NCBI GenBank assembly: GCA_946902985.2 | Contig: OX336395.1 | Span: 285,629,065-285,693,064 of the forward strand | DNA: 64,000 nt | DNA from: Meconema thalassinum | Taxonomy: Eukaryota; Arthropoda; Insecta; Orthoptera; Tettigoniidae | Reading direction: 5' to 3' | In this document: positions 43,068 through 54,000 of the stretch, one piece after another | Layout: each line of letters starts with the position of its first letter | How positions within the stretch are numbered: the first letter of the stretch is position 1 | The notes under the pieces: generated by a model | The model's database searches: none | Seen by the model: the letters and a program-made list of their open reading frames with translations, nothing else | Told to the model about the DNA's origin: nothing | Position numbers and translations under genes: made by a program

Positions 43068-45516
43068 AGATGTTCAGTAAAGAACATATAGCCTACTTTC
43101 TCCTAAATGCATGGGTATTGTTATAACTCTTTGTCCTTTTCAAGGAGTATGATCGAATGTTGGTTGTAGTAGCTTGTTGAAATACAACGTGCTATAGGGA
43201 TATTAAACATGAATATGAGGTGCCCTTTGATAGTGCTACCTCTGTACCAAATTTCGTTCAATTCGGTTTCACCGTGTTTGAATTGATAGGGGAATCGATT
43301 TGCACACATACTTGGCCACCATCTGCAAACTATTGGGCTGATGTTCTAGCAGTTTGGTCTGAATATGTTTCCCACATAAAGATATGGTGTTGCAAAATTT
43401 GGTAGAGACTATATTATTAGGTTGGTCGTAATTACATTTTAGCTTTTAACATTTTGGAGGCCACGATTACGTTTCCGTCAAGATAGCGGTGATATAAAAC
43501 ATGACACTGAGGTGCCCTTTGCTAGTGCTACCTCTGTACCAAATGCCGTTCCATTCGCTTTCACCGTGTTCGAATTGATAAGGGGAATCGATTTTCAACC
43601 AAAGATGGCCGCCATCCGCAAAATATCACGCTGATGACCTATTAGTTTGGTCAAAGGATGCTCCCTCCATAAAGGTAAGTTGTTGCTAAATTTGCTAGAG
43701 ATCGGATGATTAGGCTAATCGTAATTTGATTTAAGCTTTGAACATTTGTGTGGCCGCCTTTACGTTTCCGTCAAGATAGCGGCGATATAAAACATGACAC
43801 TGAGGTGCCCTTTGCTAGTGCTACCTCTGTACCAAATTTCGTTCATTCGGTTCCACCGTGTTCGAATTAATAGGGGGAATCGATTTTGACACAAAGATGG
43901 CCTCCATTCGCAAACTATTAGGCGAATGACCTATTAGATTGGTCAAAGGATGCTCCCTCCATAAAGGTATGTAGTTGCAAAATTTGGTAGAGATCGGATG
44001 ATTAGGTTAACCGTAATTTGATTTAAGCTTTGAACATTCGTGTGGCCGCCATTACGTTTCAGTCAAGATGGCGGCGATATAATACATGACACTGAGGTGC
44101 CCTTTGCTAGTGCTACCTCTGTACCAAATTTCGTTCCATTCGGTTCCACCGTGTTCGAATTAATAGGGGGAATCAATTTTGACATAAAGATGGCCGCCAG
44201 CCGCAAACTATTAGGCTAATAACCTATTAGATTGGTCAAAGCATGCTCCCTCCATAAAGGAATGTTGTTGCAAAGTTTGGTAGAGATCGGATGGTCATGT
44301 TAGTCGTAATTTAACTTAAACTTTGAACATTTGTGTGGCCGCCATTACGTTTCTGTCAATATGGCGGTGATATGAAACATGACACTGAGATGCCCTTTGC
44401 TAGTGCTACCTCTGTACCAAATTTCGTTCCATTCGGTTTCACCGTGTTTGAATTAATAGGGGGAATTGATTTTCACACAAAGATGGCCGCCATCCGCAAA
44501 CTATTAGGCTAATGACCTAGTCATTTGGTCAAAGGATGCTTCCTCTATAAAGGTTTGTTTTTGCAAAATTTGGTAGAGATCGGATGATTAGGTTAATCGT
44601 AATTTGATTTAAGCTTTGATCATTTATGTGGCCGCCATTACGTTTCCGTCAAGATAGCGGCGATATAAAACATGACACTGAGGTGCCTTTTGTTAGTACT
44701 ACCTCTGTACCAAATTTCGTTCCATTCGGTTGCACCATGTTCGAATTAATAGGGGGAATCGATTTTCACACAAAGATGGCCGCCACCCGCAAACTATTAG
44801 GCTGATGACCGATTAGTTTGGTCAAAGGATGCTCCCCCTATAAAGGTATGTTGTTGCAAAATTTGGTAGAGATCGAATGATTAGGTTAGTCGTAATTTTG
44901 ATTTAAGCTTTGAACATTTGTGTGGCCGCCATTACGTTTCCGTCAAGATGGCGGCGATATAAAACATGACACTGAGGTGCCTTTTGTTAGTACTACCTCT
45001 GTATCAAATTTCGTTCCATTCGGTTGCACCGTGTTCGAATTAATAGGGGTAATCAATTTTCACACAAAGATGGCCGCCATCCGCAAACTATTACGCTTAT
45101 GGCCTATTGGTTTGGTCAAAGGATGCTCCCCCCATGAAGGTATATTGTTGCAAAATTTGGTAGAGATCGGATGATTAGGTTAGTCGTAATTTGATTTAAG
45201 CTTTGAACATTTGTGTGGCTGCCATTACGTTTCCGTCAAGATGGCGGCGATATAAAATATGACACTGAGGTGTCCTTTGCTAGTGCTACCTTTGTACCAA
45301 ATTTCGTTCAATTCGCATTCACCGTGTTCGAATTGATAGGGGGGGGGACAGACATTCAGAGTACACACACTCACACACACACAGACACACACACACACAG
45401 ACACACACACAGACTCACACACACACATACACACACACAGACAGACACACTTTTTTTCGCCCTGTGTTAATCTCATAAGTCTACTTTCATTTTTTGCAAA
45501 AATCGAAAGTAGGCTA
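43068..45516 (-). mobile_element. HINE-like element 4 with ~293-bp tandem array
   Basis: On the minus strand it begins AGCCTACTTTCGATTTTTGC (45515 downward) and carries the CA-rich microsatellite (45361-45452). It ends with GAAAGTAGGCTATATGTTC and the hairpin TGTTCTTTACTGAACA (43071-43086 in plus-strand terms TGTTCAGTAAAGAACA). Between them lie about eight tandem units. At 2.45 kb it is longer than its relatives only because of unit number. No coding potential. Confidence 0.75.
43205..45345. repeat. Tandem array, about 8 x 293 bp
   Basis: The landmark TGAGGTGCCCTTTG occurs at about 43216, 43508, 43801, 44094, 44387, 44679, 44973 and 45266, spacing 292-294 bp. Each unit includes CTACCTCTGTACCAAATTTCG, AAAGATGGCCGCCATCCG, TTGGTAGAGATCGGATGATT and TCAAGATGGCGGCGATATAA. 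Units differ by scattered substitutions, more at the edges. Confidence 0.92.
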
Positions 45517-45639
45517 ATTAGGCCAAATAAAACTTCCATAACGAAACACGTTACCTTGAATCCTTCTTAACTACAGCGTTGATAACTTAAAAGAATGTAT
45601 ATTATGCAAGGGTGTGTGTTTATTATTATTAATGAAATG

Positions 45640-45765
45640 AAAATCCACATCCTGCTTCCAGTCTCCGACCGGGTCAGGAATGGAATGAATGAAGCCCCTA
45701 TCTAGCGGTGAGGATATGAACTGTGCCGGCTGCCGAGGCCTGACGCACTCCTCTGGGGCAATTAT
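45640..45765. repeat. SINE-like interspersed sequence
   Basis: The segment around CTCCGACCGGGTCAGGAATG, with GAGGATATGAACTGTGCCGG and TGACGCACTCCTCTGGGGC, has the compact GC-rich look of an interspersed repeat. It has no second copy in this window, so the call rests on general resemblance only. Confidence 0.3.
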
Positions 45766-45819
45766 TAAATTAATGACATTATTACTATTTGTTGAGTTTT
45801 ACTTTATCATTATTTTCAG

Positions 45820-45891
45820 GTGATATAAGTCCAGTATTGCCTTTGGGGAAAAGGAAGAGGACCACTGATGTTGCACATCTTGATGAGCAAG
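45820..45891 (+). other. Possible exon
   Basis: Follows TATCATTATTTTCAG, a good acceptor. Frame: DISPVLPLGKRKRTTDVAHL then DEQ, ending G|GTACTT. It contains a basic KRKR nuclear-localisation-like cluster. Joins in frame with the candidate exon at 40672-40730. HINE-like elements 3 and 4 would lie in its upstream intron. No family recognised. Confidence 0.3.
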
Positions 45892-46398
45892 GTACTTGAC
45901 CCACGCCTTTTCAGTTGCCATTGTTACCTTTCTGTTAGCAGATTTTCAGTGAAAAATACAATTGATCATATTACCAGCGCCAGCACCATTAATAATAGTA
46001 TGAATTTGAAACACTTATTCTTATGGGCTGAAAAAAATACGGCCAACAAATCAATCCTTAATTAAATCAGTGAGATATGCTCACTTGAGTGAGGAAGATA
46101 GGTCTTTGATCTTATTTCTTGAGAGCGCAGCCTTCAGTCGATAGATTTATGCCTACGATTACGTTTAACAAGGAAGCATAGAAACCAATTCCATTTGAGA
46201 CTGCATATGACTTATTATCATGACACTAACCGTCGCTTAAAATGCATGCTACTAACACAAAGAATAGAGAATTTTCTTCAGAGCATAAATGGTTGAGTAA
46301 TAGGCCTACATTGCAAAGTTAGTACCATTTTGTTTTCCCATGACCGATCGTTGTTTTGATTTTCTGGTTTATTTTACAGATGAGACTCCGAAGAGAAT

Positions 46399-46540
46399 AG
46401 CAAGAAGCCAACGAGTGCATGGTGCAGCGGTAAGAGCCCTGCTTCTTAAGCGTGGGATCGCTGGATCGAATTCCACCGGTGAGCTTTTGCAGTGTGTTTT
46501 GTTTTTTGTTTGTTTTTGTAAACATTGGCAATTCCTACAA
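46399..46540 (+). repeat. tRNA-derived SINE, copy 1
   Basis: A-box-like TGGTGCAGCGGTAAGAGC and B-box GGATCGAATTCC (46463-46474). Matched in inverse by 46829-46968 over about 140 bp including the flanking AGCAAGAAnCCAACGA and the tail TTGTAAACATTGGCAATTCC. Confidence 0.7.
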
Positions 46541-46828
46541 AGGTTACGTGAACATTGTTTATTTTGCAGTCAATTGTTACGTGTTACGTGATCGGGAAAA
46601 GGGATTCTGAAATCATCGTATGGGGGTCAACGTTTGCCACACTACATAATGTACAGTATTGGCATTTTAAATACATTGTTATTATTCTATCTATTCACGG
46701 ATAGGTGTATTCTATTATATGTACCGGTGTACATTGAAGGCCCAGGCTTTTTCGTTCATTGCACTTTTGTGAACCATCAGACCACCCCGTACACCGCAAG
46801 CGGCGACTCATGCTATGCGTATTAGTTG

Positions 46829-46968
46829 GAAATTGCCAATGGTTACAAAAACAGAAAAAAAACACAACAAACTTCAACGGCTCACCGGTGGGATTCAATC
46901 CAGCGATCCCGCGCTTACGAAGCAGGGCTCTTACCGCTGCACCACTTGTTCGTTGGATTCTTGCTAAG
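46829..46968 (-). repeat. tRNA-derived SINE, copy 2 (inverted)
   Basis: Reverse complement reads AGCAAGAATCCAACGAACAA, GTGGTGCAGCGGTAAGAGCC and B-box GGATTGAATCCC. With copy 1 it forms an inverted pair separated by about 290 bp that could fold into a long RNA hairpin if transcribed through. Confidence 0.7.
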
Positions 46969-48884
46969 GATTCAACGCACATAGACGCCGCACTGCAATT
47001 GCAATTTCTCGGAAATTGCTGAGAAGCGCACGTAACTACAGTACTTGCACCTGGTATACGCCTGGTCATGTCCTACACGTGTACTAAAGAGGGTTCGAAT
47101 CGGTGACCCATGCAATGTATCCTCCCCTTGTAAGCTAGTGAATATGCTGTTTCTACAGAGCTAATTTGACCTGGTGCCCCCCAGCGCCGCATAGTACTGC
47201 AAGTTACTCCCACTTGATGTGTTCTGTCACAGCAGCTGCAACATGTGGCACGATATCATATGTGTGTTCCAAGCATACCCATAAATTGTTGTTTACTGCA
47301 ATTAATACCTGATGGCGCTAAACCTCAGCTGCGCACACAGTGAATCTCGTATTCAGGTGAGTCCTAGTGCTTCATCGTGATTGATAAAAGAGGAACGTTT
47401 GCGTCAGCTCTCGGTGTGAGTTAAGATATCAAGTGACAAAATATCACTCTCTAAACTTGGTGTGGCTACAGCTGGTGACAGGAGGTTTTATTTCGCTCCC
47501 AGTAGCATAGCAGCAATGCCCCCACCACTGCCTGCCTTCTCATACCTTTCTCTCCAAGCCCTCAAGTCCGTTTAGGTCTGTGCCATCAGGTATCAATTGC
47601 TCTCTACTATGAAAGCGCGAAGATAGTTTCTATCTGCATTCGCTGACCCATGAAGGCGCAACCAGGTAGCCAGTTTAGTAGGCTGAAGTTTTGGCAACTT
47701 GATAGTATGCACTTGCTTAGAAGACTGTTGAAATTTCACCGTCTTCCCCCTCCAAGATATGGGCCACCTAATCAGACTACCGATACCACTGAACTGCAGT
47801 GAGAAATCTCATATTTCATTTTCTGTCAGGTTCTGGAGCCCCTACTGCTGGCAAAGAAATGGAAAGGTGGGCGAGTATCGAGTTGCAATCGAGGAGAACA
47901 AGTGCCTTAACACAATATACAATCCATACATAGGCTACTCCAATACGTCTTCCAATTGTCTAAAGAATGACACTGAAATTATATTTCAAAATTGTGTGCG
48001 TCTTTTATATTTGTGTACACACATTTGATGAAAAGGACCTTTAGGAAGAACATTATAGCCTACTCGGGAAGGAGTTACAGCCAACACTGAAATTTGTGCG
48101 ACAAAATATCATGCAGTATGTACCAGTTTGTTTGAGAAAGTGATGTTATCAAACAGGTGTGCATGAATGTACTGTACACTGTTATTGGAATATTTCCTTT
48201 ATTTTTTTCTGCGAGTATCCTTGACCTGGTGTGTTGACCATGTGTAAAATGAGTGTGCAATATGGACTAATCTCAAATAAATGTTTTGTTCATTGTGATT
48301 TAAGAAAATAGGGAAAAATGTCTGCATTTCATATCTTGTTTGTTTTCTTACCCATTCTCCTCTGCATTGCAATGCAATTTGTGGTTTAGGGTGATGGGGG
48401 TAGGGGCGGTAGGGCAGCTGGTAAGATAGACGAAAAGTGAGGTTATGGCAATTTAGTATGTGTATTTGGACAGTTTTTGTATATTCATCTTACATCCCAA
48501 CACTTCTGTAGAGGAGAGCAATGTTTAATTAGCCTAAAGGTGAATTAAGCTCTAGAACGGCATAATTCTGTCCTTCGTGACAAATCTATTGCCAACATTG
48601 ATATATATCAAAACGTATTTTTTTCCTATCTGGACGTATATTTCTGCGCCTAGCGAAAGGCGCGGTTGTGTTTGTGTAATTTTCAAAAATAATCAGTAAC
48701 TCACCGCAGATCATACTGTTCAATTACGTGTAATAAAGGCTACATTCATATGACATTTTACTTTTTATGTTGCCAAACTTGCAAGTACAATACATAGCCT
48801 CAGGCGGTGGTCTCTCTCGGAAATTCTATAACCAAAAGTTACGAATCTCTTAGCCTATACTTACATGCTCCTTGGGCTAAGGTT
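46969..48884. other. No gene recognised
   Basis: Open frames such as 47759-48028 show no family motif and have no supporting splice or homology signature that I can see. AATAAA-like sites near 48276 and elsewhere are expected by chance. Confidence 0.45.
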
Positions 48885-48894
48885 AGAGCGAGCG

Positions 48895-49415
48895 TTGGTT
48901 GGTTGGTTCTTAAGTTTAGGGGCTGAGACAACGCGGTCATGTAGCCCCGTGTACTTTGGGTGTGTGTGGAATCTGTCTGATAACCGGTGTTAATTGTGAT
49001 GACTGTATTAGTGTGTGTATCTGTTTTTTAATTTTAAGTACTGCAACTTATAATTTTTCAAATAGTTCCTACTTTTGCCGCCAAGCGCCACCGTCAACGA
49101 CTACTAGGTCTAATTCAGAACTTAGCTACTAGACGCCACCGCAGTCGGCGCTTGGCAACGAACGTAGAAACCTAAGAGCGTTGTTTACATTCTTAACCTA
49201 TCCAATTTGGCTTCACACAGGTGCAATTAGTGGAAGGATCTTTAACATGCCATAAATCTATGACATGGGACCGCCGGCTTTACTTCCCCTCCGAAGGAAG
49301 GCATACTGAGGGATTTTTAACGCTCTTAAAAAATCCGACGGCTTCGGCCGGGTTTGAACCCGCTATCTTGGGCATAGAAGCTCAGCATGCTACCGACTAC
49401 GCCACCGAAGCCGCC
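48895..49415 (-). repeat. Complete tRNA-derived SINE with 10-bp target duplication
   Basis: AGAGCGAGCG flanks it on both sides (48885-48894 and 49416-49425). On the minus strand it begins with a tRNA-like head at about 49421: the acceptor ends GGCTTCG and CGAAGCC pair fully, the A box is TGGCGTAGTCGG and the B-box region GGGTTCAAACCC. The anticodon arm does not pair well, so this is not a functional tRNA. The body includes TTTATGGCATGTTAAAGATC. The 3' module CACACACCCAAAGTACACGG is followed by GGCTACATGACC and a tail AACCAACCAACCAAC. About 521 bp. Confidence 0.8.
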
Positions 49416-49440
49416 AGAGCGAGCGTACTTAACCTTAGGC

Positions 49441-49480
49441 CCATTCGAGTTGGAATTCTCCGTGCGTCCGGACGTGGTGT
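49441..49480 (+). promoter_or_regulatory. Internal LINE promoter with DPE-like element
   Basis: The element begins CCATTCGAG, and GGACGTGG lies at 49470-49477, about +29 from the start. TATA-less insect LINEs such as jockey and I use an initiator plus a downstream element RGACGTG near +28. Position and sequence fit, function is inferred. Confidence 0.55.
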
Positions 49481-49717
49481 GTTAGTGCTCTTGGTGTTTC
49501 GTACCGCGTGTGTTCGGAGTGTACCATAGTCGACCTATTTCCTTCTTCCTTATTGTGTGATCATTATCTTTAGAGTAAACCTTTTGTTGTCTTTCCCGGT
49601 AATCTAGTGCATGCTGTATTGGAGTCCTCTAGTGACGGTGGATTGCATGCTCGACCACCTGAACTACAGCATTTTACTACGGATGTAGTCCCTCTTACGG
49701 CACCTTTTCAACCTCAA

Positions 49718-51007
49718 ATGGATACCGAAAATTCTGCTCCTTCTCCAATTACTCCATCGGATCGTCCCAGATCCGACATCTTCATTTGCTCTGATATTTC
49801 TGCGGCTTACACTCCTAATCACATGGGACCGTATATCGTACATGTCGAGTCTACTGATCAAGGGAGTTTGGGGAACTTACATCCCATGAGTCTTGGCCGA
49901 ACCTTTTACGATCGCAAAATTACAGGTATCACCTCTATTCAACGAAAAGGTCGTAATCGGGTACAAATTAAATTTAATTCAGCTGCCCATGCAAATGATT
50001 TCATGTTGCATTCTATCCTGAAAGAACGCAATCTTAAAGCTTTCATACCCTCTTCCAGTATTCAGAGAGTAGGGGTTGTCCGTGGAGTAGATTTAGACCT
50101 CTCTCTTGAAGATATCATGAAATTTATTGAAACTCCGATACCCATTGCTAAACTTCAACGTATGACTAGGAGAGTGACCAGAGACGGCCGCACTGAATAT
50201 GTTCCCACAGGGACTGTAAAAATCACCTTTGCGTCTCAAAATTTGCCTAGAGCAGTTTCCCTTTTTAACGTTTACCTCGAAGTAGAAATATTTGTATTTC
50301 TACCCATCATATGTCAGAGATGTCAACGTTATGGTCATGTTGGCCTCAATTGTCGAGCGAAATCGCCAAGATGCCGCAAATGCGCTCAGTCCCATTTGAC
50401 GGCTGATTGCACTAGTGTACTCTCCTATTGTGCTCATTGTCTACAGAATCATCCTTGTGGTTCTGCTAGATGTGACTTCCATCAACAACAAATAGCAATC
50501 AAACGCCAAATGTGTCTCAATAATCAAACTTATGAGGAAGTAACCAAACATCAACCGCTCACAGTTAATCCCCTGTATACTCCGCAACAATTCCCTTCAT
50601 TAGCGGCAGCTAATACTCCGTTTGTATCTTCCCAAGCTCTTCCCCATTCTCTACCAACAGAGGGGATCGCAAAAAAGCGGAAATTCACTGCTGTTCTGTC
50701 ACGTTCTCCCAAATTACCCAACCCTCCGGGGTATGACCATCAGGCCTATCAGGCGATTTTACATCCTCCCACCCACTCTGCTTCTCGGTCCCTTGCTGGA
50801 CCGTCTTCATTGAACCCCACTCCCCCACTTCCCCCTACTTCGTCCGATCCGCTACCGCCTGCCGGTATGCCCACAGAATTGTATACTGATTATACTCAAT
50901 TACTCGCGTTATTAGGTACCAACGCTCAATGGCAAATGTTATTGAAAAAATTATTTTTCAACTTTCTAACTTTTTTTACCCCCACAATCGCATGTTTCCC
51001 CCGTTAA
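49718..51007 (+). CDS. LINE-D ORF1: Gag-like RNA-binding protein
   Basis: The frame is open from 49607, but the first ATG is at 49718 (MDTENSAPSPITPSDRPRSD), giving 429 residues to the stop at 51005-51007. Residues about 35-190 form RRM-like segments (YIVHVESTDQGSL, RNRVQIKFNSAAHANDF, TGTVKITFASQ). Three zinc knuckles follow: CQRCQRYGHVGLNC (CX2CX4HX4C), CRKCAQSHLTADC (CX2CX3HX4C) and CAHCLQNHPCGSARC. A Pro-rich tail follows. ORF1 binds the element RNA and forms the RNP. A run of seven T at 50971-50977 precedes the stop; in the +1 frame translation stays open from 50970 to a TGA at 51093-51095 (SPITPEPHPSPIDASPSMEL), which would overlap ORF2 by 50 bases. So the present end is probably a frameshift, or the site may be slippery. 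Confidence 0.9.
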   Translation: MDTENSAPSPITPSDRPRSDIFICSDISAAYTPNHMGPYIVHVESTDQGSLGNLHPMSLGRTFYDRKITGITSIQRKGRNRVQIKFNSAAHANDFMLHSILKERNLKAFIPSSSIQRVGVVRGVDLDLSLEDIMKFIETPIPIAKLQRMTRRVTRDGRTEYVPTGTVKITFASQNLPRAVSLFNVYLEVEIFVFLPIICQRCQRYGHVGLNCRAKSPRCRKCAQSHLTADCTSVLSYCAHCLQNHPCGSARCDFHQQQIAIKRQMCLNNQTYEEVTKHQPLTVNPLYTPQQFPSLAAANTPFVSSQALPHSLPTEGIAKKRKFTAVLSRSPKLPNPPGYDHQAYQAILHPPTHSASRSLAGPSSLNPTPPLPPTSSDPLPPAGMPTELYTDYTQLLALLGTNAQWQMLLKKLFFNFLTFFTPTIACFPR

Positions 51008-51045
51008 ATCCCCGATAACTCCTGAACCCCACCCCTCTCCAATAG

Positions 51046-54000
51046 ATGCGTCTCCTTCAATGGAATTGTCGGAGCCTGCTCCACAAAAAGCATGAACTTA
51101 TTCTACTTGTACAGGAATTCAATCCTGACATCATATTAATTCAGGAAACTTGGTTACCGTCACATTTCACTTTTTATCTCCCGAATTACCACATTGAACG
51201 CAGTGATGGCACTCCCTATGGGGGAGTCATGACCTTGATTAAATATCATATTCCGTATACACTTGTCCCCACCCACTTTACTATTCCCCGCACGTATTCC
51301 TTAACTATACGCCTAGATGCCTTCTATGTCACGAATTTTTATTGTCCCCCAGCTATCAAAGGCAATTTTCGTCAATGGTTTTCTTTTTTACAATATCACA
51401 GTAGCTTAGGATCCCACATTATTACTGGTGATTATAATGCTCACCATTCTGTATGGGGTTGTGAGAAAACCACTCCCAAGGGTCGACATATTTATTCGGC
51501 GTTTACCAAACTCCATCTTCACCTTTTGAATGATGGTTCCCCCACCAGACTCACAGGACCTACCCAGGCAAAAAGTGCCGTTGATCTTGCTTTCACCACC
51601 ATTAATATAGCACACCGTCTTCATTGGCAAACTATTCCTGATCTCCATCAAAGTGACCATTATCCTATTCTTATGTCCTACTCTCTTGTCCGCCCTTCTC
51701 TACTTCCTTCTATTCTTTCGCCGCCCACTCGTTTGCTTCGCCACTTCGATCCTTCCTTGTTTGCTGATTATATTCAACATACCTCTCCCTCACCTCATGG
51801 GACCTCATCTACTGCTTATACCCATCTTTTATCATCGATCGGCGCTTATTTAGATATTTATCATCCCTTCACAGTTCGCCGCCCCCTTGCTTCCCCTTCT
51901 TCTCAAATTTCTTGGTGGGATAATGAATGTGCCTTGTTACTTAAACGTCGCAAACACGTTTTCAAATTATATCGGCAGTTTAATACCCCCTTTACTTATC
52001 TAAATTATAAAAAAATTACCGCTCAACTTCAAAGAACCTTTAATATGAAACGTCGAGCCGCTTGGCAACGCTTCACTACTTCTATAAGTCGATCCACTCC
52101 TATTTCTCGTATTTGGACCGCAATTAAATTTTTGTCTCATAATTCTTCTCCCAGTTCCCCCTCTTCCATATCTGATGATGTTCTTCGTTCCTTTTATCGT
52201 CAACTTACGCCGGATTTTGTTCCCCCACTGCTCTCCTTACCTCCAATTCCCACTGGTACCAAATTTTCGTGTTTACTCCGTCCCATAACTCTTTCCGAAT
52301 TTACTAAAGCACTCCATCATCGCAAATCTACCCAACCGGGACTGGACTTTATTACCTATAATATGTTGACTTCCTTACCACTTTCGGCTCAAATAACATT
52401 AATAAACTTTTATAACTCTATTCTTCAAACGGGCCTTACTCCGCCTGAGTGGAATGCGTTTCGAATCGTACCCCTCCTTAAACCAGGTAAACATCCCCTG
52501 GATCCTCATAATTATCGGGGTATTAGTCTTGGTTCTTGTCTTCGCAAAACCTTTCAAAGAATCCTCTTACAGCGCCTTATGTGGGTCTTAGAATATTATT
52601 CTCTTCTCCCCGTGAATCAATATGCTTTTACCAAAAAGAAGGGCACCATCGATGCCATCAATATATTTTTAACGGATGTTCTTCTCAACCGATATCGAAA
52701 ACATCATCTTCTTGCAGTGTTTTTAGATGTACAAGGCGCTTATGATAATGTCAACATTTCTCTTTTATTACAGATTCTGGGCCGTTTACAATTTCCTCTC
52801 GTTTTTATCTCTATTATCCATAATCTTCTTACCAATCGAAGGTTATCCGTTCTCTCCTCTACCCTTGAACTCAATGATCGCTATACATCTCTCGGATTAC
52901 CTCAAGGTGACATATTAAGTGGTCTTTTATACAATGTTTACACCCATGAACTTGAGACGATAGTGAATCCTCACGTACGTATTCTGCAATTTGCGGATGA
53001 CATTCTTCTCTATTGCTCTCACCCCCAGCTTTCTGAATGCCGCCGGAACATGACTACGGCTTTAAATCTCAGTCATGATTGGTTGCACCAATCCGGGTTA
53101 ACTACTGTCCCTTCTAAGAGTGCTGCTCTTATTTTTACTCCCCGCCGTCTTTATGACCGCTCTCCCATTCGCTTCCGATCTGGGCATATCTCCCTGAGAC
53201 GTTCTATTACCTATCTTGGAGTAACTATTGATGATCGACTCCTATGGACACAACATCTTCAAAAGATTTCTGTTACTATCCAACGCAAATTTAATCTTCT
53301 TCGTTCCCTCACCCGTCGTAATTGGGGTGCTGATCCCTATATCCTATTACTTCTCTATCGAAATTTCATTCGGGCGACTCTCGACTATGGATGTCATTTT
53401 TTCGATTTAATGTCACCCACCCGCTGTAAAAAGTTGGACACTATGCAATATACAGCCTTACGTATTATTACAGGCGCTCTTCGCTCCACTCCCACTGGCG
53501 CGCTTTTAATTGAAACTGCTGAATTTCCCCTTGTCTTAAGGCGTCAGTATTTATCGCTTAAGTATCTTCTCGGTAAGATGGCTATTACTCAATTTCCACT
53601 TATACCTAAATTGCAATTATTACATACCTATACGCAAACTTTTCCTCGTTTTCGGAATTTCCTTCCATCCCTCTTAGTTGCTTATCGTTTTTTACAACCC
53701 TATCGTTCCTCCATTCTTCAAACACGGAAGCCTCTCTGTTATACGGTACCATACCCTATTCTTTATTATTCCCCGAATTCTTACTTGCATTTAGCCAACT
53801 CTCCTCTTACCGACCTCCGTCACAATCCTCTTATTACTAATTCCCTGGTACTCACTTTCTTATCTACGCACCCTCATCACATTGTCTTTTATACTGATGG
53901 ATCCAAATTTTTCAACCCCCTTCGTGTTGGTGCAGCCGTTTATTCTCCTCAACTAGATCTTTCACTACAATATTGTATATCTTCTTCGCTTTCCATCTTT

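Noticed and set aside
45361..45452. CRISPR-like or satellite array
   Set aside because: Simple CA/GACA microsatellite at the fixed position seen in other HINE-like elements.
45225..45539. Cys/Val-rich minus-strand frame
   Set aside because: Translation of a CA/TG microsatellite at the end of HINE-like element 4.
46381..46428. Third exon (DETPKRIARSQ...) joined to the candidate at 45820
   Set aside because: It has a good acceptor, but from 46399 the sequence is SINE also present in the inverted copy, and the donor GCG|GTAAGA is the SINE A box.
49349..49421. tRNA gene on the minus strand
   Set aside because: Acceptor ends and B box are excellent, but the anticodon arm does not pair and the sequence is the head of a SINE with its own target duplication.
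50622..50813. Extra genes in other frames of LINE-D (also 51653-53410)
   Set aside because: All are shadows of ORF1 and ORF2, without motifs of their own.
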